Of a stretch of DNA of 64,000 nt, positions 51,401 through 60,222 are shown piece by piece. The translations under genes and the position numbers were made by a program. Within the stretch, counting starts at the first letter, position 1; the number at the start of each line of letters is the position of its first letter. The stretch covers positions 38,150,449 to 38,214,448 of the forward strand of contig OY292276.1 in NCBI GenBank assembly GCA_958496175.1, in the 5' to 3' direction. The DNA is from Sisyra terminalis (Eukaryota; Arthropoda; Insecta; Neuroptera; Sisyridae). The notes under the pieces were generated by a model, which was not told where the DNA came from, ran no database searches, and saw only the letters and a program-made list of their open reading frames with translations.

Positions 51401-54032
51401 AAAAATTAGATAAATACTTTTATGTGCACTCTTAAAATTTAGTATTTAAATAAAATTTCTTTAACAAATTTTACATGGTAATGATGACAACTGAAAAAAA
51501 TGTTTTTGTTCAATATTCATGTTAAAAGTCCTTAAAACTGAAAAGTGTAACTTAGCGTACAGTTGATTTTACACCAAAAAATATATAAGTATTTATGTAT
51601 TTATATTTAAATATATAAGTAAATATGTATTTATGTTCCTTACATAAAATCCAACCAAGAAATATGAAATTTCATTTAAATACTTATTTAGTTATAAGTA
51701 TGTAGAAGTATTTATCTATTTAGAATTTAGATATTCTTTTACGATATAATAACAAATTAAATACTTATCTCATCGATTTTTTTAAATTGTTATTTACTGC
51801 CGCTTTATAGTTATCAAAGTCTTAGGCGAGTCTAGGGTTCATACAAAATCCGTAAATCAATAAATATTGAAAATTTGCTCGACACGAGATTCGAACCCAA
51901 CACGTACCTGTTTTTTTGTTCTTTACCGTCGCTTTATAACTACTAAGGTCTATAGCGACTCTAGGGTTAATACAAATCCATATTCGAGAAATATCGAAAA
52001 TTTTCTCGATACGAGGATCAAAAAATTGCTTAACGAAGCTATTTGATATAATAGTAAATAATATCATAATAACAATACTTTCGGTAAATCAACATTTTTT
52101 ATGCTTCATGAGATTATGAATAGATTTATAGAAAATGAAATATTTCATTCCCTAATTCTAATTATTTATTTATATTTTGTTATTAACTAATATATTGAGT
52201 TAAAAATGATTTCCTTTTGTATAAACAGTTGAAATGTTGGTAGGGACTCCGTAGTTGAAATTTGCTTATGGGCCTAAAAAATTTAGTTACGTCATTGCAC
52301 CTGTAATAAAAATATCTCATTTTTGAATATTATTATTTTCCTAATTGTCTTTTTATTACATAAGGATAAATACATACGATTATTTCATTCCACGCAATTT
52401 ATCTAAAAATCAATGATGAGCAACACCGATATTTGTCGAACGCATGTCCAATATAATACTCAGTAAACCATAAATGTGTCAAGAGAATCGAGTTATTGGA
52501 GTTATTAGTCAAAAACACAAGACTGAATAAAAAGAGATATTATATATTACATATGCTAATTGGGAACTGGCCACTTCGGTCACGATGTCAGGTGGCCAAA
52601 AGAGTACTAGTTTTGGTGTGCTCTTTTATATACAATTAGTTAAATAGTTAAAGTTAACTAATTTATTTTATATAAAATTAAATTAAATTAAAATTATAGC
52701 ACAAACCCAATGTAAACTTAATCTTTGGTTGCACACAATACGTAGCCATGTTTCTTAAGCCGTGCCTACTGGTCAGTTCTCAATACCATATACATTTTAT
52801 ATCAATATAATCAATATGGTTTATATATGTTTCTCTCTACTGTTGACATATTTTATTATTACAGGAGCCCTATGTCTTTAAGGCTCTATTTTTTATATTT
52901 TTATAATGTCTCTATACAGTAAACACATCACTGAGATGAGACTAATGGATGGATTGCGTTGAATGGAATGACAGTATGGAGAAAGTCTAAGATATTCACA
53001 AATATTTTATAATAACAAATTACAGCTATGTGCGGAGATGGAGCAAATGATTGCGGTGCTTTAAAAACGGCTCATGCTGGTGTTTCTCTATCAGAGGCAG
53101 AAGCTTCCGTAGCCTCTCCATTCACAGCGAAAGAACCAAACATATCATGCATGCCAAAAATAATCCGAGAGGGTCGTGCAGCGCTTATAACTTCTTTTGG
53201 AATTTTTAAATTCGTCGTTGGCTATTCAATGGTTGAATTCGCATCAACAGTTTTATTATATATTATTGATTCTAATCTAACAGATCTTCAATTTTTATAC
53301 ATTGATCTATTTCTTATTGTTACATTTGCCTTTTTCCTTGGTAAAACAGAAGCTTATCGTGGACCATTAGTTAATGTCGCGCCAGAAATTAGTTTAATAA
53401 GTTTGGAACCAATTCTGAGCTTACTTCTTCAGTTAATTGCATTTGTTATGTTTCAATGTGTCTCTTGGTATGCTGTACGCCAATTTTCTTGGTACATTCC
53501 ATTCAAATACAATATTCAAACTGAATCGCTCGCGTGTATGGATAATTACGCTATATTTTCTGTATCAATGTTTCAGTATATTATTATGGCAATTGTATTC
53601 TCACGTGGCAAACCATATCGCCGTCCATTTTATACCAACTACTTATTTTTAATTAGTATTGTTATATTGACTATTTTATCACTATACATTACCCTTTTCC
53701 CAGCTGCTTGGTTGGTGGATGCTTTAGAGCTTCAAATGCCACCAACTGAATTCAGAGAATTAATTTTATTCAATGCCGTAGCCAATTTCATTGTTTCCCT
53801 TATATTTGAAGATGTTATTATCAATTATTTAGTCATGAATTACATTCGAGAAAAGAGAAAGAAACAGAAAAAACGAAAAGATGAAGAATTGGAACTAATT
53901 ACGCAATCCACTATCAACCTACAAAACACATTGAAGTCATTGAGAAATGATGGAGTTGCTAATATTATATTTGAAGATGAAAATGGGAAGCATCCATTTT
54001 CCCAATTTGAAATAAGTACAGCTAAATTGTAA
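33408..54032 (+). CDS. ATP13A3: P5B-type ATPase, ATP13A2/ATP13A3 family polyamine transporter (15 coding exons)
   Basis: Joined exons 33408-33441, 43741-43838, 43900-44067, 44259-44326, 44382-44461, 44527-44891, 44950-45160, 47653-47957, 48020-48448, 48758-48856, 48922-49078, 50453-50695, 50754-50905, 50972-51194 and 53026-54032 give 1212 residues, the usual family length, with frame kept across every junction. P5B pumps move polyamines out of late endosomes and lysosomes. Landmarks: EDEMEIYGY (41-49), an N-terminal hydrophobic segment (57-74), the actuator loop TGES (341-344), the M4 motif SPALP (466-470), phosphorylated Asp509 in [10 protein letters not shown], nucleotide-site KGSPE (657-661), TGDN (752-755), the hinge motif [10 protein letters not shown] (881-890), then six C-terminal membrane helices and a basic tail. 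All catalytic residues are present. The one oddity is serine for the first proline of PPALP. ATP13A2 versus ATP13A3 cannot be decided here. Confidence 0.96.
34003..34141 (-). repeat. tRNA-derived SINE, minus strand (head-to-head pair, left member)
   Basis: Minus-strand reading starts AGCCTACTTGTGATCGAATA and passes a B-box-like GGGTTCAAATTTCG to AACCCTAGAGTCACTGATGA. It faces the plus-strand copy at 34263, both beginning AGCCTACT. Confidence 0.7.
34263..34430 (+). repeat. tRNA-derived SINE, best-preserved copy
   Basis: Head GCCTGGTGGCCGAGTGGTTA (leucine/serine-tRNA-like A box), then GGCCGCTCCAAAACTGGTAG and TTTTGGATTTGATTCTC (degenerate B box). The body is TTTTCGATATTTCTCGATTA, ACCCTAGAGTCGCTAAAGAT and TAGTTATAAAGCGACGGTAA. 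Lies in intron 1 of the P5B ATPase gene. Confidence 0.82.
34710..34805 (+). repeat. tRNA-derived SINE, plus strand, 3'-truncated
   Basis: CGCCTACTGGTGGCCGAGTA then CACTCCAAAACTGGCAAGA, GATCTTCATATCGAGCAAAT and TTTTCGATATTTCGTATC. Body end missing. Confidence 0.72.
36830..37560. repeat. Degenerate duplicated and inverted block in ATPase intron 1
   Basis: TTTTCATCGTTAGTGAAAAT at 36847 and TTTTCATCGTTTGTGAAAAT at 37130 mark a direct duplication of about 80 bp. The stretch AAATATTTGAAAAATGCTCC (37250-37273) is inverted relative to GGAGCATTTTTCAAATATT (36367-36385), with weaker matching outwards on both sides. Family unknown. Confidence 0.45.
37010..37056 (+). repeat. Retroelement fragment with hammerhead-like core, copy 2
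   Basis: CCTGAGGAA, stem GGCTC-AATAAAG-GAGCC, then GAAACGTCGC. Same layout as the copies at 10420 and 38200 but with different, still complementary stem bases. Confidence 0.5.
38140..38401. repeat. Near-perfect snapback (115-bp arms) containing hammerhead-like core, copy 3
   Basis: The left arm 38140-38254 and right arm 38268-38401 are reverse complements apart from a ~17-base insertion in the right arm and a few edge changes; the loop is about 13 bases. Each arm holds CCTGATGAA, stem GTTAC-GATAA-GTAAC, GAAACGTAGC. In ATPase intron 1. Confidence 0.8.
40784..41035. repeat. Degenerate DNA-transposon remnant in ATPase intron 1
   Basis: ACGGATTCAGGATTTTTTCT followed by a G run and GCACAAT, and a GGGGAGGCACGTTTCCCCTG block 200 bases on, resemble decayed hAT-type ends. 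No matching pair is clear. Confidence 0.3.
42591..42783. mobile_element. 193-bp MITE with ~38-bp terminal inverted repeats
   Basis: Left CTAAAGCAGTCCATTCACGC then TCCGACTTGCAGTCCAACT; the right end is its reverse complement with a single change (GG for GT). GC content is much higher than the surroundings. In ATPase intron 1; target duplication not clear. Confidence 0.85.
43741..43838 (+). CDS. ATP13A3: P5B ATPase coding exon 2
   Basis: Follows TTTTTATTTACAG; encodes a charged lysine/glutamate-rich cytosolic stretch ending NKNEEDEM, donor ATG|GTATTT. The correct frame is not the one with the ATG at 43762. Only this frame joins through a 61-bp intron to EIYGY without loss of frame, and it recreates the conserved EDEMEIYGY of animal ATP13A proteins. 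Confidence 0.9.
43900..44067 (+). CDS. ATP13A3: P5B ATPase coding exon 3
   Basis: Encodes [20 protein letters not shown] and onward, the N-terminal hydrophobic segment with GLLRLVYHW, typical of the P5B N-terminus. Residues 45-100; donor ATT|GTAAGT. Confidence 0.95.
44259..44326 (+). CDS. ATP13A3: P5B ATPase coding exon 4
   Basis: Encodes [20 protein letters not shown] and the next residues, part of the N-terminal cytosolic domain. Acceptor AAATTTACAG, donor TC|GTAAGA. Confidence 0.9.
44382..44461 (+). CDS. ATP13A3: P5B ATPase coding exon 5
   Basis: Encodes [20 protein letters not shown] and NKSEPR. Acceptor ACTGCTTTTAG, donor G|GTAGGT. Frame enters in phase 2 and leaves in phase 1, fitting both neighbours. 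Confidence 0.88.
44527..44891 (+). CDS. ATP13A3: P5B ATPase coding exon 6
   Basis: Encodes residues 150-271, including [10 protein letters not shown], the [21 protein letters not shown] segment before M1 and the membrane helices [19 protein letters not shown] and [16 protein letters not shown]. The family signature LNPFYIFQ is intact. Donor ACG|GTACAG is weaker than usual, but the next exon continues in frame. Confidence 0.95.
44950..45160 (+). CDS. ATP13A3: P5B ATPase coding exon 7
   Basis: First part of the actuator domain: [20 protein letters not shown] then [11 protein letters not shown] and [11 protein letters not shown]. The split glycine codon of TGES crosses the following 2.5-kb intron. 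Confidence 0.95.
45605..45754. mobile_element. Short hAT-like element in ATPase intron 7
   Basis: Ends CAGTGTTTCTTAACCTGTAG and, reverse-complemented, CAGCGTTTCTTAACTC. CAGTGTTTCTTAAC is a common hAT terminus. 150 bp, no coding capacity; target duplication eroded. Confidence 0.65.
46612..46839 (+). CDS. Possible small secreted peptide nested in an ATPase intron (speculative)
   Basis: A 75-codon frame begins [19 protein letters not shown], which looks like a signal peptide, and has four more cysteines than the local background would suggest. TATATAAG stands at 46558-46565, 47 bases upstream of the ATG, and the start context AGTAAAATG is good. No homologue is recognised, the C-terminal part is hydrophobic and unremarkable, and there is no nearby poly(A) signal before 46996. 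It may be chance or transposon-derived. Confidence 0.2.
   Translation: MQKFILSAYLCMLALIGTQLPTVVLIYHKNCAYMLRLCASYATLDISSIIRYMHGLFIYHPSINGCSINLLIIPS
47653..47957 (+). CDS. ATP13A3: P5B ATPase coding exon 8
   Basis: Completes TGES and continues [18 protein letters not shown] and [15 protein letters not shown], then the M3 helix [16 protein letters not shown]. Donor AAA|GTAAGT. Confidence 0.95.
48020..48448 (+). CDS. ATP13A3: P5B ATPase coding exon 9 (phosphorylation site)
   Basis: Carries M4 with [20 protein letters not shown], then [18 protein letters not shown], whose Asp509 is the phosphorylated residue, and ends with HGDPLDVK. Other family members have PPALP; here the first proline is a serine (TCT). 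Confidence 0.97.
48758..48856 (+). CDS. ATP13A3: P5B ATPase coding exon 10
   Basis: Encodes [20 protein letters not shown] and the link to the nucleotide-binding domain, equivalent to the MFEAIGWILEE region of vertebrate ATP13A3. Donor AAT|GTGAGC. Confidence 0.93.
48922..49078 (+). CDS. ATP13A3: P5B ATPase coding exon 11
   Basis: Nucleotide-binding domain: [18 protein letters not shown] and [13 protein letters not shown]. The KGSPE lysine is the conserved ATP-binding residue. Donor G|GTGAGT, phase 1. Confidence 0.95.
49079..50452 (+). other. 1.4-kb intron 11 of the P5B ATPase, nothing else recognised
   Basis: AT-rich intron between GTGAGT and TTTCTTAACAG. No repeat of the families described here was seen. 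Confidence 0.8.
50453..50695 (+). CDS. ATP13A3: P5B ATPase coding exon 12
   Basis: Encodes [38 protein letters not shown] and SMKIVMVTG, the end of the nucleotide-binding domain and return to the P domain. Acceptor TTTCTTAACAG. Confidence 0.95.
50754..50905 (+). CDS. ATP13A3: P5B ATPase coding exon 13
   Basis: Starts with the second half of TGDN and continues [20 protein letters not shown] in the P domain. Acceptor TTTTACCTCAG, donor AAG|GTGAAT. Confidence 0.95.
50972..51194 (+). CDS. ATP13A3: P5B ATPase coding exon 14
   Basis: Encodes [20 protein letters not shown] and [20 protein letters not shown], the P-domain segment before the hinge. Donor G|GTGAGA, followed by a 1.8-kb intron with two SINEs. 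Confidence 0.95.
51787..51911 (-). repeat. tRNA-derived SINE, minus strand (tandem pair, left)
   Basis: On the minus strand GGTACGTGTTGGGTTCGAAT precedes CTCGTGTCGAGCAAATTTTC and TGAACCCTAGACTCGCC. The B box GGGTTCGAATC is intact; the A box is lost. In ATPase intron 14. Confidence 0.75.
51917..52020 (-). repeat. tRNA-derived SINE, minus strand (tandem pair, right)
   Basis: Follows the previous copy by a few bases in the same orientation: CTCGTATCGAGAAAATTTTC, TTAACCCTAGAGTCGCTATA and GTAGTTATAAAGCGACGGTA. Head missing. Confidence 0.72.
53026..54032 (+). CDS. ATP13A3: P5B ATPase coding exon 15 (hinge and C-terminal membrane domain)
   Basis: Starts [20 protein letters not shown], then [20 protein letters not shown] and [20 protein letters not shown]. 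The last six membrane helices follow, then a basic tail [12 protein letters not shown], and TAA at 54030-54032. Residues 878-1212. Confidence 0.97.
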
Positions 54033-54329
54033 GATGAATTATTATAATTTCATTGTATGAAGAACAAATTTGTGTAAACTATAACAAAATGTTCATCAGG
54101 TATTAAGCTATATATGATAATGAAACAATAGGTACCTCATTAGTTATGAATTATATATAATGTAAAAACTACTGAAAATTATTTTTATTTAATTTTACTC
54201 AAATTGTAAAGATATAATTTTATTTTCATAAGTTTTAATTTTAATTTACAATTTAATGTGATAGTAACAAGTATTGAAAAGCTGATATTTTAATATTACT
54301 TTTAGCTGATTTGAATAATTAAATATTGA

Positions 54330-54342
54330 AATAAAAAATAAA
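54330..54342 (+). terminator. Poly(A) signals of the P5B ATPase
   Basis: Two overlapping-range AATAAA hexamers (54330-54335 and 54337-54342) about 300 bases after the stop codon. Confidence 0.6.
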
Positions 54343-55363
54343 ATTTTAAAATTTTTCTTTTTCATTCATTTTTTTTTTCAGTTATTTAAATAACGATCAA
54401 AAAGATGTAGGATCAAGTCCTCATGTTATGCTCCCACTCGTTCTTGTTCTAGGTTCCGCAAGTCCCACGTATATGCCGAATTGTTTATGAGATCCCCATT
54501 ACATGTCCTTTGAGTACTTTACATACTTTATATTCATAACTCTATGATAGCAGTAGTTATTTTTGGTTTGTTTTATTTTTATAGCAAAACTTGATCAAAA
54601 TACTGAGCGGGATATGGGGCCACCTATAAATAATGTTACATAAATTCTACTGTTATACCTCCCCTACCATCCTTTTCACAAGTGGTCACATTTTTAAAAC
54701 TCCCATCTCCTTGGTGTGAAGTCATATATTTTTCAATTTTATAATTAGAAATAATTTAAATACAAAATTGAAACAAAAGTTTCATTTTCCTTTATTTTCA
54801 TTAAATAATAAAATATTGAATAAATTCAACATAAAATGCAATATTTTGAAAAATAGATAAAACAAGAAATTAATTAAGAAACGATAAACGCTTATGTTAA
54901 TAAAAAATTTAAAACTTAATTTTATCACGTGACATCACAATGCTTTTAATCTGCCCCTGACCCTTGTTACATTTCGTTGAAGAATGTATATAATTATATT
55001 TCAGCTTTTTCTTTTTTCCTAAACCATCAAAAGTAAGCTCCCCTTGGGTTACACCAACTCATTGCACTTTGAAATAGTTTCTTCCTTACTGGCTTATGAC
55101 GTCACACTTACCCATATCCTCTAGAGCCTAGACTGAGAATTTTCAAAACGTTTATGTAGCAAATTTTAATAAAATTACTTCACAACAGAACTTTTAAACT
55201 GGTAAAATTTTCATTCAAGTAATGATTTAGTATAAGCCAGGATACATTTTGTTACGAATCTGCAACTTGCCAGTTACTTGATTCCGGATTATTCGTAATA
55301 TAAGCGTAATATATACATAATAATATATAAAATTCAAAGCTTCAAAAAAACAATTCAATAATA

Positions 55364-55599
55364 CAGTGGTTCCTAACCTTGTTGAAGATACTGACCCCCA
55401 CCAGTTTCATATGGCCATATACCGAACTCTTCTTGGCAAAACAAAATATGTTTTTCCCAAATCCAAAACTGTTGTATGCTTATACATATAGATGGTGCAC
55501 AAAATGAAAAAGAAACATTAAAACATTATAGACGCCGAACCTGCAAGACTAACTCACTGAACCTCTGGGGTTTGATTGAACCCCGGTTAAGAACCACTA
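55364..55599. mobile_element. Non-autonomous hAT-like element
   Basis: Starts CAGTGGTTCCTAACCTTGTT and ends ACCCCGGTTAAGAACCACTA, the inverted CAGTGGTTCTTAACC termini widespread in hAT MITEs. About 236 bp; no intact 8-bp duplication seen. Confidence 0.75.
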
Positions 55600-55868
55600 A
55601 TAGGAATAAAATATAATGATACCTAAGTAATTTTCTAATGCAGTACTGAAACCCTGTGGAAATCAACCAAGATAACCATGTATCGATATTTATGTCAACC
55701 ACTTTGATTTCTATTCATAGTGAATAATATAAATTTTATACTGTTTTTAGAAACCTTGTAAATTTTTAATTCAATATATTTCTTTGAAACACATTTACAA
55801 AAATAACAGTGTACCTACCATTGAAGCATTAGCATGCTTATATACAATGGATATAATACAGGCGTTTA

Positions 55869-56085
55869 TTTTGAAAGTGGTCTAAATCCATTTCAAGAAC
55901 AGTCCATTCGACAACTTTTGATTTCCTGATTGACCAGATTATGCTGTTATTTGTATTATTAAATTTTTACAAATTATTGTTATGATGTTCGTTTTCGATA
56001 CACTAGTAGTAACTACTTTTGATTGTGACATTTATATAATCATTGTTGAGTTTTTTGTTGAAATGGACTTAGGCCACTTTCAAAT
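55869..56085. mobile_element. MITE just upstream of the SERHL-like gene
   Basis: TTTGAAAGTGGTCTAAATCC at the left is mirrored by GGACTTAGGCCACTTTCAAA at the right, with matching continuing inward to ATTTC/GAAAT. About 217 bp, ending some 210 bases before the start codon. Confidence 0.75.
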
Positions 56086-56298
56086 TAAGCAGCTCATATG
56101 CAACAGCGAATTTTGGTAAGAAAATTTAAACTTTGATTTCAAAAACGATTATTTTTAATCTTTAATACTTGTGATAAAAAGTTTATATTTCAGACTGCCT
56201 TTAAAATTGCACGTTTTCAAAATTAAATATAATATTGATTTTTGAGTAACTTAATCAAATAAAAGCAATTATCTTGCTTTCATTATTAAAAAGTAAAA

Positions 56299-57267
56299 AT
56301 GAGTCCAGAAATAAACGAATTCAGTATTCCTGTTTCATGGGGCCATGTAGCAGGTAAGTTTTTAAATACAATTGTTATTGCGATATAATTTATTCTTTTT
56401 AAATTATATAATGTAGTAAAGGCTTGGGGTTCGAAAGAAAGTTTTCCAATACTATGCATTCACGGAGTTGAAGATAACGCTGGATCCTTTGATGGTCTCA
56501 TCCGGCTGTTACCAAAATCGTTTTACTACGTTTGTGTAGATTTACCAAGCCATGGAAAATCATCTCCATTCCCTTCGCACCAAATGATAAAAATGTTCGA
56601 TTTCGTTATTTCAATTAAAATGATTGTCGATTATTTCAAATGGGAAAAGTTTACTTTTATGTGCCATGGAATTGGGAGTAGAATTGGAGTGGTATTTGCG
56701 TCGCTATATCCTCAACTGATTGATAAATACATAAACATAGATGCCATAACATTATTCCATGTTGATCCCGCATTTTTTCACAAATATTACAAAAATAAAA
56801 TCGATAAGTATTTAAAAAATGAACGGGAAACTTTGGTAGACCAACCAATCGAGTATACGTTTACCGAAGCTTTAGAAAAGTTTAAACAATCAAGGGTCAG
56901 GCCATTGGAAGACGATGCTGCTAAAGCAATTTTGCAGCGAAAATTGATTCCATTAGAAAATGGTAAATATTTACTATCTAATGACGCACGTGTGAAAAAC
57001 TTATATTTGGAACCACTCTCTTTATTATATTTCCGAGATATAATAAAACGCCAACATTTCAAATTTCCTCATTTAATCATTTTGATTCGAGGCCGTGCAA
57101 AAATCAATTTATTTACTCAAATGAATCCAATTCTCAAGGAACTTAAGAAAAATAAAAATTGCACCATTGTAAAAGTGCGAGGAGATCATGATACACATAA
57201 AAATAATCCAGAAATGATTGCCCCAGTTATTATTCAGTTCTTACAAAGAAATAAAAGCAAATTGTAA
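56299..57267 (+). CDS. SERHL: SERHL/kraken-like alpha/beta-hydrolase lacking the nucleophile serine (2 exons)
   Basis: Exons 56299-56353 and 56417-57267 join in phase 1 to 301 residues. The start MSPEINEFSIPVSWGHVAVK and WGS match the N-terminus of serine-hydrolase-like proteins (SERHL2, Drosophila kraken), alpha/beta-hydrolases tied to peroxisomes or digestion. The oxyanion-hole HG (34-35), DNAGSFDGLIRLLP and VDLPSHGKSS follow the family. The nucleophile elbow, GHSFGG in relatives, reads CHGIGS at 101-106, so the catalytic serine is Gly103. His276 in GDHDTHK sits where the catalytic histidine is expected. The reading frame is intact, so this looks like an inactive or repurposed hydrolase rather than a broken gene. 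AATAAA lies 20 bases after the stop. No peroxisomal targeting tripeptide is evident; the end is NKSKL, close to the SKL type, which would fit PTS1 import. Confidence 0.92.
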
Positions 57268-57286
57268 ATCTATTTTTTTCAAAAAG

Positions 57287-57292
57287 AATAAA
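57287..57292 (+). terminator. Poly(A) signal of the SERHL-like gene
   Basis: AATAAA 20 bases after the TAA stop. Confidence 0.6.
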
Positions 57293-57331
57293 TATTTTTG
57301 TTTAATTTTTCAAAGGAAGTGATTGGTGAAA

Positions 57332-57772
57332 AATTCACAGGCGCGGATACACAGAGGCCACAGAGGTTTATTATTAAGTGCTTGCCTATGTTTATTGTAC
57401 ATGGTACTTAAAATGGGTCCGCTTAACAATGCGGCTATTTGTCTTTCAGGAATACTGCAGAGAAAAATAAACAAATTGAATCTTTTAGTTGAATTTAAGA
57501 TGAGACACGGAAAAAACGTGATTAGCATACAACTTAAACACTATCCATACAACTCTGTGCGCGAATATTGAGGAAAGACAATAATTGACTCAATTCACCC
57601 CTCATCCAAATAGTAGAAATTATCTCCACTTCTAAAACTTTAAAATTATTACGACTGTAAACCTTTATCCAAATGAAAGTATAACATTGATATAAAAAAT
57701 AAATCAATTTACTACAAAATGAGTAAAATAACACCAAAAATTACCCCTCTCTTGTATCCACGCTTGTGAATT
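57332..57772. mobile_element. 441-bp non-autonomous DNA element downstream of SERHL-like
   Basis: Left AATTCACAGGCGCGGATACA and right GTATCCACGCTTGTGAATT are inverted, the reverse-complemented right end reading CACAAGCGTGGATAC. The CAGGCGCGGATA core resembles hAT ends. Open frames inside are short and unrelated to transposases. Confidence 0.75.
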
Positions 57773-58513
57773 AAAAAAAAAAGTCAAAAAATGAAATATC
57801 TAATATCTTATAACTTTTTTATGTAAACTCAAGACGATTCGAAAATAAATAAAAAATCAGAAAAGATTATTTGAAAAAAATATCCTTCATTCTTAAAAAT
57901 TAAAATAACATTCATTTGGCTGAAATTAAAAATATTCCAAAACCTGACATCGGTTAGACTATGTATACAAGCTAGCATAAGGAATCATGGATCCCACATA
58001 TATTCCACCAATATTTAGGAATGTTTTCCGATCCCTCTTAAACGCGCTTTACGCAGCGACAGATGATAATCTGTCACTTGATTGTTGTGGGCGATCATGA
58101 AATATCAGGTAAAGTCGTCCCTATATGACGTCATTATCATTACTCCTATAAGTATCCAGCAAATAAAGGTCTACAAACAATTCAAGGCATCCAAGTATTT
58201 TATGATTTTAGTAACAATTTCGTATTTGTGTCTGCTATTCTAACTAATACTACCAATCTTTTCAAACGACAAAAAGTGCTGCGGTACGAAAAATAAAGCA
58301 CTCTGTTATCGACTAGTTATTTATCTTTTACCCTTCGGTTAAAATACTGATTTCAGTTATTTTTAATTGATTTATCAACTTTATCAGTAAAAAAGATTAA
58401 TTTAAAATGATGAGGAAAGAAAGGAAATTTTTTTCTTATCTTCATATACTAAGATTTCCGATACAAAATGGGTCTTCCGAAATTTACTCTGCAATATTAA
58501 ATGGCATCATATT
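57773..58513. other. Intergenic DNA, nothing recognised
   Basis: AT-rich; only a small palindrome GACAGATGATAATCTGTC at about 58059 stands out. Confidence 0.5.
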
Positions 58514-58521
58514 GTACAATG

Positions 58522-58962
58522 GACTCAAGTCCCTTTTAGAACAGTCAAATCTGGCAACGTTGCATTTTCTACTTTTAATTCACAAATAAATTGGCCCCTA
58601 ATGAAAATTTGGCTCAAGTGTACTTTAGCACACCCACAACCTGGCAACGATGCATTTTCGACTTTGTTTTTAATTTAATTCGAGATATTTTTGTTAATTC
58701 AATTTTAATATGGTATAATTTTCTCTTTTGTGACTAAATTTTTATTATGAACCGAATTAATCGTGAATTAAATTAAAAGTAAAGTCGAGAATGCAACATT
58801 GCCAGATTGTGGGTATGCTAAAGTAATCATGAGCCGAAAATTTAATCACAAATGAGAAAATTATACCATATTAGAATTGAATTAATATTAAAATTGCAAA
58901 TAGAACACAAAGTAGAAAATGCAACATTGACAGATTTAGCTGTTTTAAAAGGGACTTGAGCC
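58522..58962. mobile_element. Complete GGCTCAAGTCCC-family MITE with 8-bp target duplication
   Basis: Ends GACTCAAGTCCCTTTTAG and TTTTAAAAGGGACTTGAGCC are inverted. The inner repeats CTGGCAACGTTGCATTTTCT and AGAAAATGCAACATTG extend them. A perfect 8-bp duplication GTACAATG lies at 58514-58521 and 58963-58970, as in hAT-like transposition. The interior repeats its own ends (CTGGCAACGATGCATTTTCG at 58642), suggesting a nested or duplicated copy. Confidence 0.85.
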
Positions 58963-59424
58963 GTACAATGTGCCTTACCAACTGGTATACTGATTAATGT
59001 CATATATCTAACATTATCTAATAGTGTTCGATTGACTTTTCGGTTTCGGCCTGATACCGACAAAAAACATGTTTCAGTTTCAGCTGTCATCCAACCGAAA
59101 CTAAAACTGAATTTGTGAGATTTCGCACTGCGATCGGATATACTCGATGTATAGAGCTGCGAGCGATTTTGATGAATTTGCTCTAATAGTGGATGGCAAT
59201 ACTACACTTTATGTATACCATATAATACTACACTTTTTTATCCAAATTATTTTGCAAAAACCTTTATTTAATAGACAAAAAATACTTTTATATGTAAAAA
59301 TTTGGTTAAAAAAATTATCACTTGGTAACCGTAACAGTGTTATTTTCTCTGATATGTATTATTGTTTAAAAAATTATTTTCAAAACTTGAAAAAAGTACC
59401 CGAATTGCCTGACGGACTACAAAC

Positions 59425-59591
59425 CAGTGGCGTAGGGTCCGTTTTCGTCACCCAGGGCCAACTTAAAAATTTTAAATTCTTTAAAAATTTACTTTTCGTG
59501 TTTTTATAGAATTTTCACAGTCAATATGCCGCCCCATTTTCATGAGCCGCCCAGAGCCATGACCCCCCTCACCCATAGCGTTACGCTACTG
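59425..59591. mobile_element. Short hAT element with near-perfect 8-bp target duplication
   Basis: Left CAGTGGCGTAGGGTCC, right end reverse-complemented CAGTAGCGTAACGC. Flanks CTACAAAC (59417-59424) and CTGCAAAC (59592-59599) match at 7 of 8 bases. Confidence 0.75.
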
Positions 59592-59599
59592 CTGCAAAC

Positions 59600-60222
59600 A
59601 CCTTAAATCTTGAAAGAATTATGTAACTTAACAGATAAAGCCGTTAAAGCTTATCATCGATTCTTCTAATCTTATCTAAGAAGTAATTATTGATAAAATT
59701 ATCGTCAGGATGAATTGTAATAAAACAATAATTATTTAAATCATTTTATAATTCATTATTAGTGTCGTTTTTGTAGACAACAAAGCATATGATAGAGTAA
59801 GAATAATGAGAAAACTACTTACAAACTTATTTAAATGTAACGTATATTATCATATTTAAAAAAATGACATTAGTCATGAAAATGTATTTATACAAATATT
59901 AATTTGATATTACTTAATCATTCATCATGAAGAGTATCCTGTAATGTATTTCTGTTATTTCCTTTTAATTATGCTTTTGATTTGGTAACACTATTTTTGA
60001 AACAACAAAACAATGAAACTACTAACTGATACAAATAGAAGATTAATTTTTACTTTATTCTTGTTTGAAATATTTCCACAAAAATGTGATTTGAATATAT
60101 TATGTGTATAGCAAAAATATTGGAAACGAAAATTGGTGAAGAAAAAAGAAAATCGTACACAAATGTTCTATGTTAAAGGTGGTAGAAGAAGGATCAGAGT
60201 ACATACGCAATAGATAAGAGCA
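59600..60222. other. Intergenic DNA between SERHL-like and Uev1A, nothing recognised
   Basis: AT-rich, no exon or repeat family identified. The tail of the Uev1A transcript probably ends near 60223. Confidence 0.5.

Larger units (their letters stand above)
54343..56298. other. Intergenic DNA between the ATPase and SERHL-like genes
   Basis: Contains a degenerate relative of the GGGGCCATCCATAAATTA MITE near 54615-55140, the hAT-like element at 55364 and the MITE at 55869. No promoter motif for the next gene is convincing. Confidence 0.6.

Noticed and set aside
59147..59509. Frame containing DEFALIVDGNTTLYV, reminiscent of P4-ATPase FALIIDGKTL
   Set aside because: Only about a dozen residues match, the rest is low-complexity, and the frame runs into an hAT element; likely chance.
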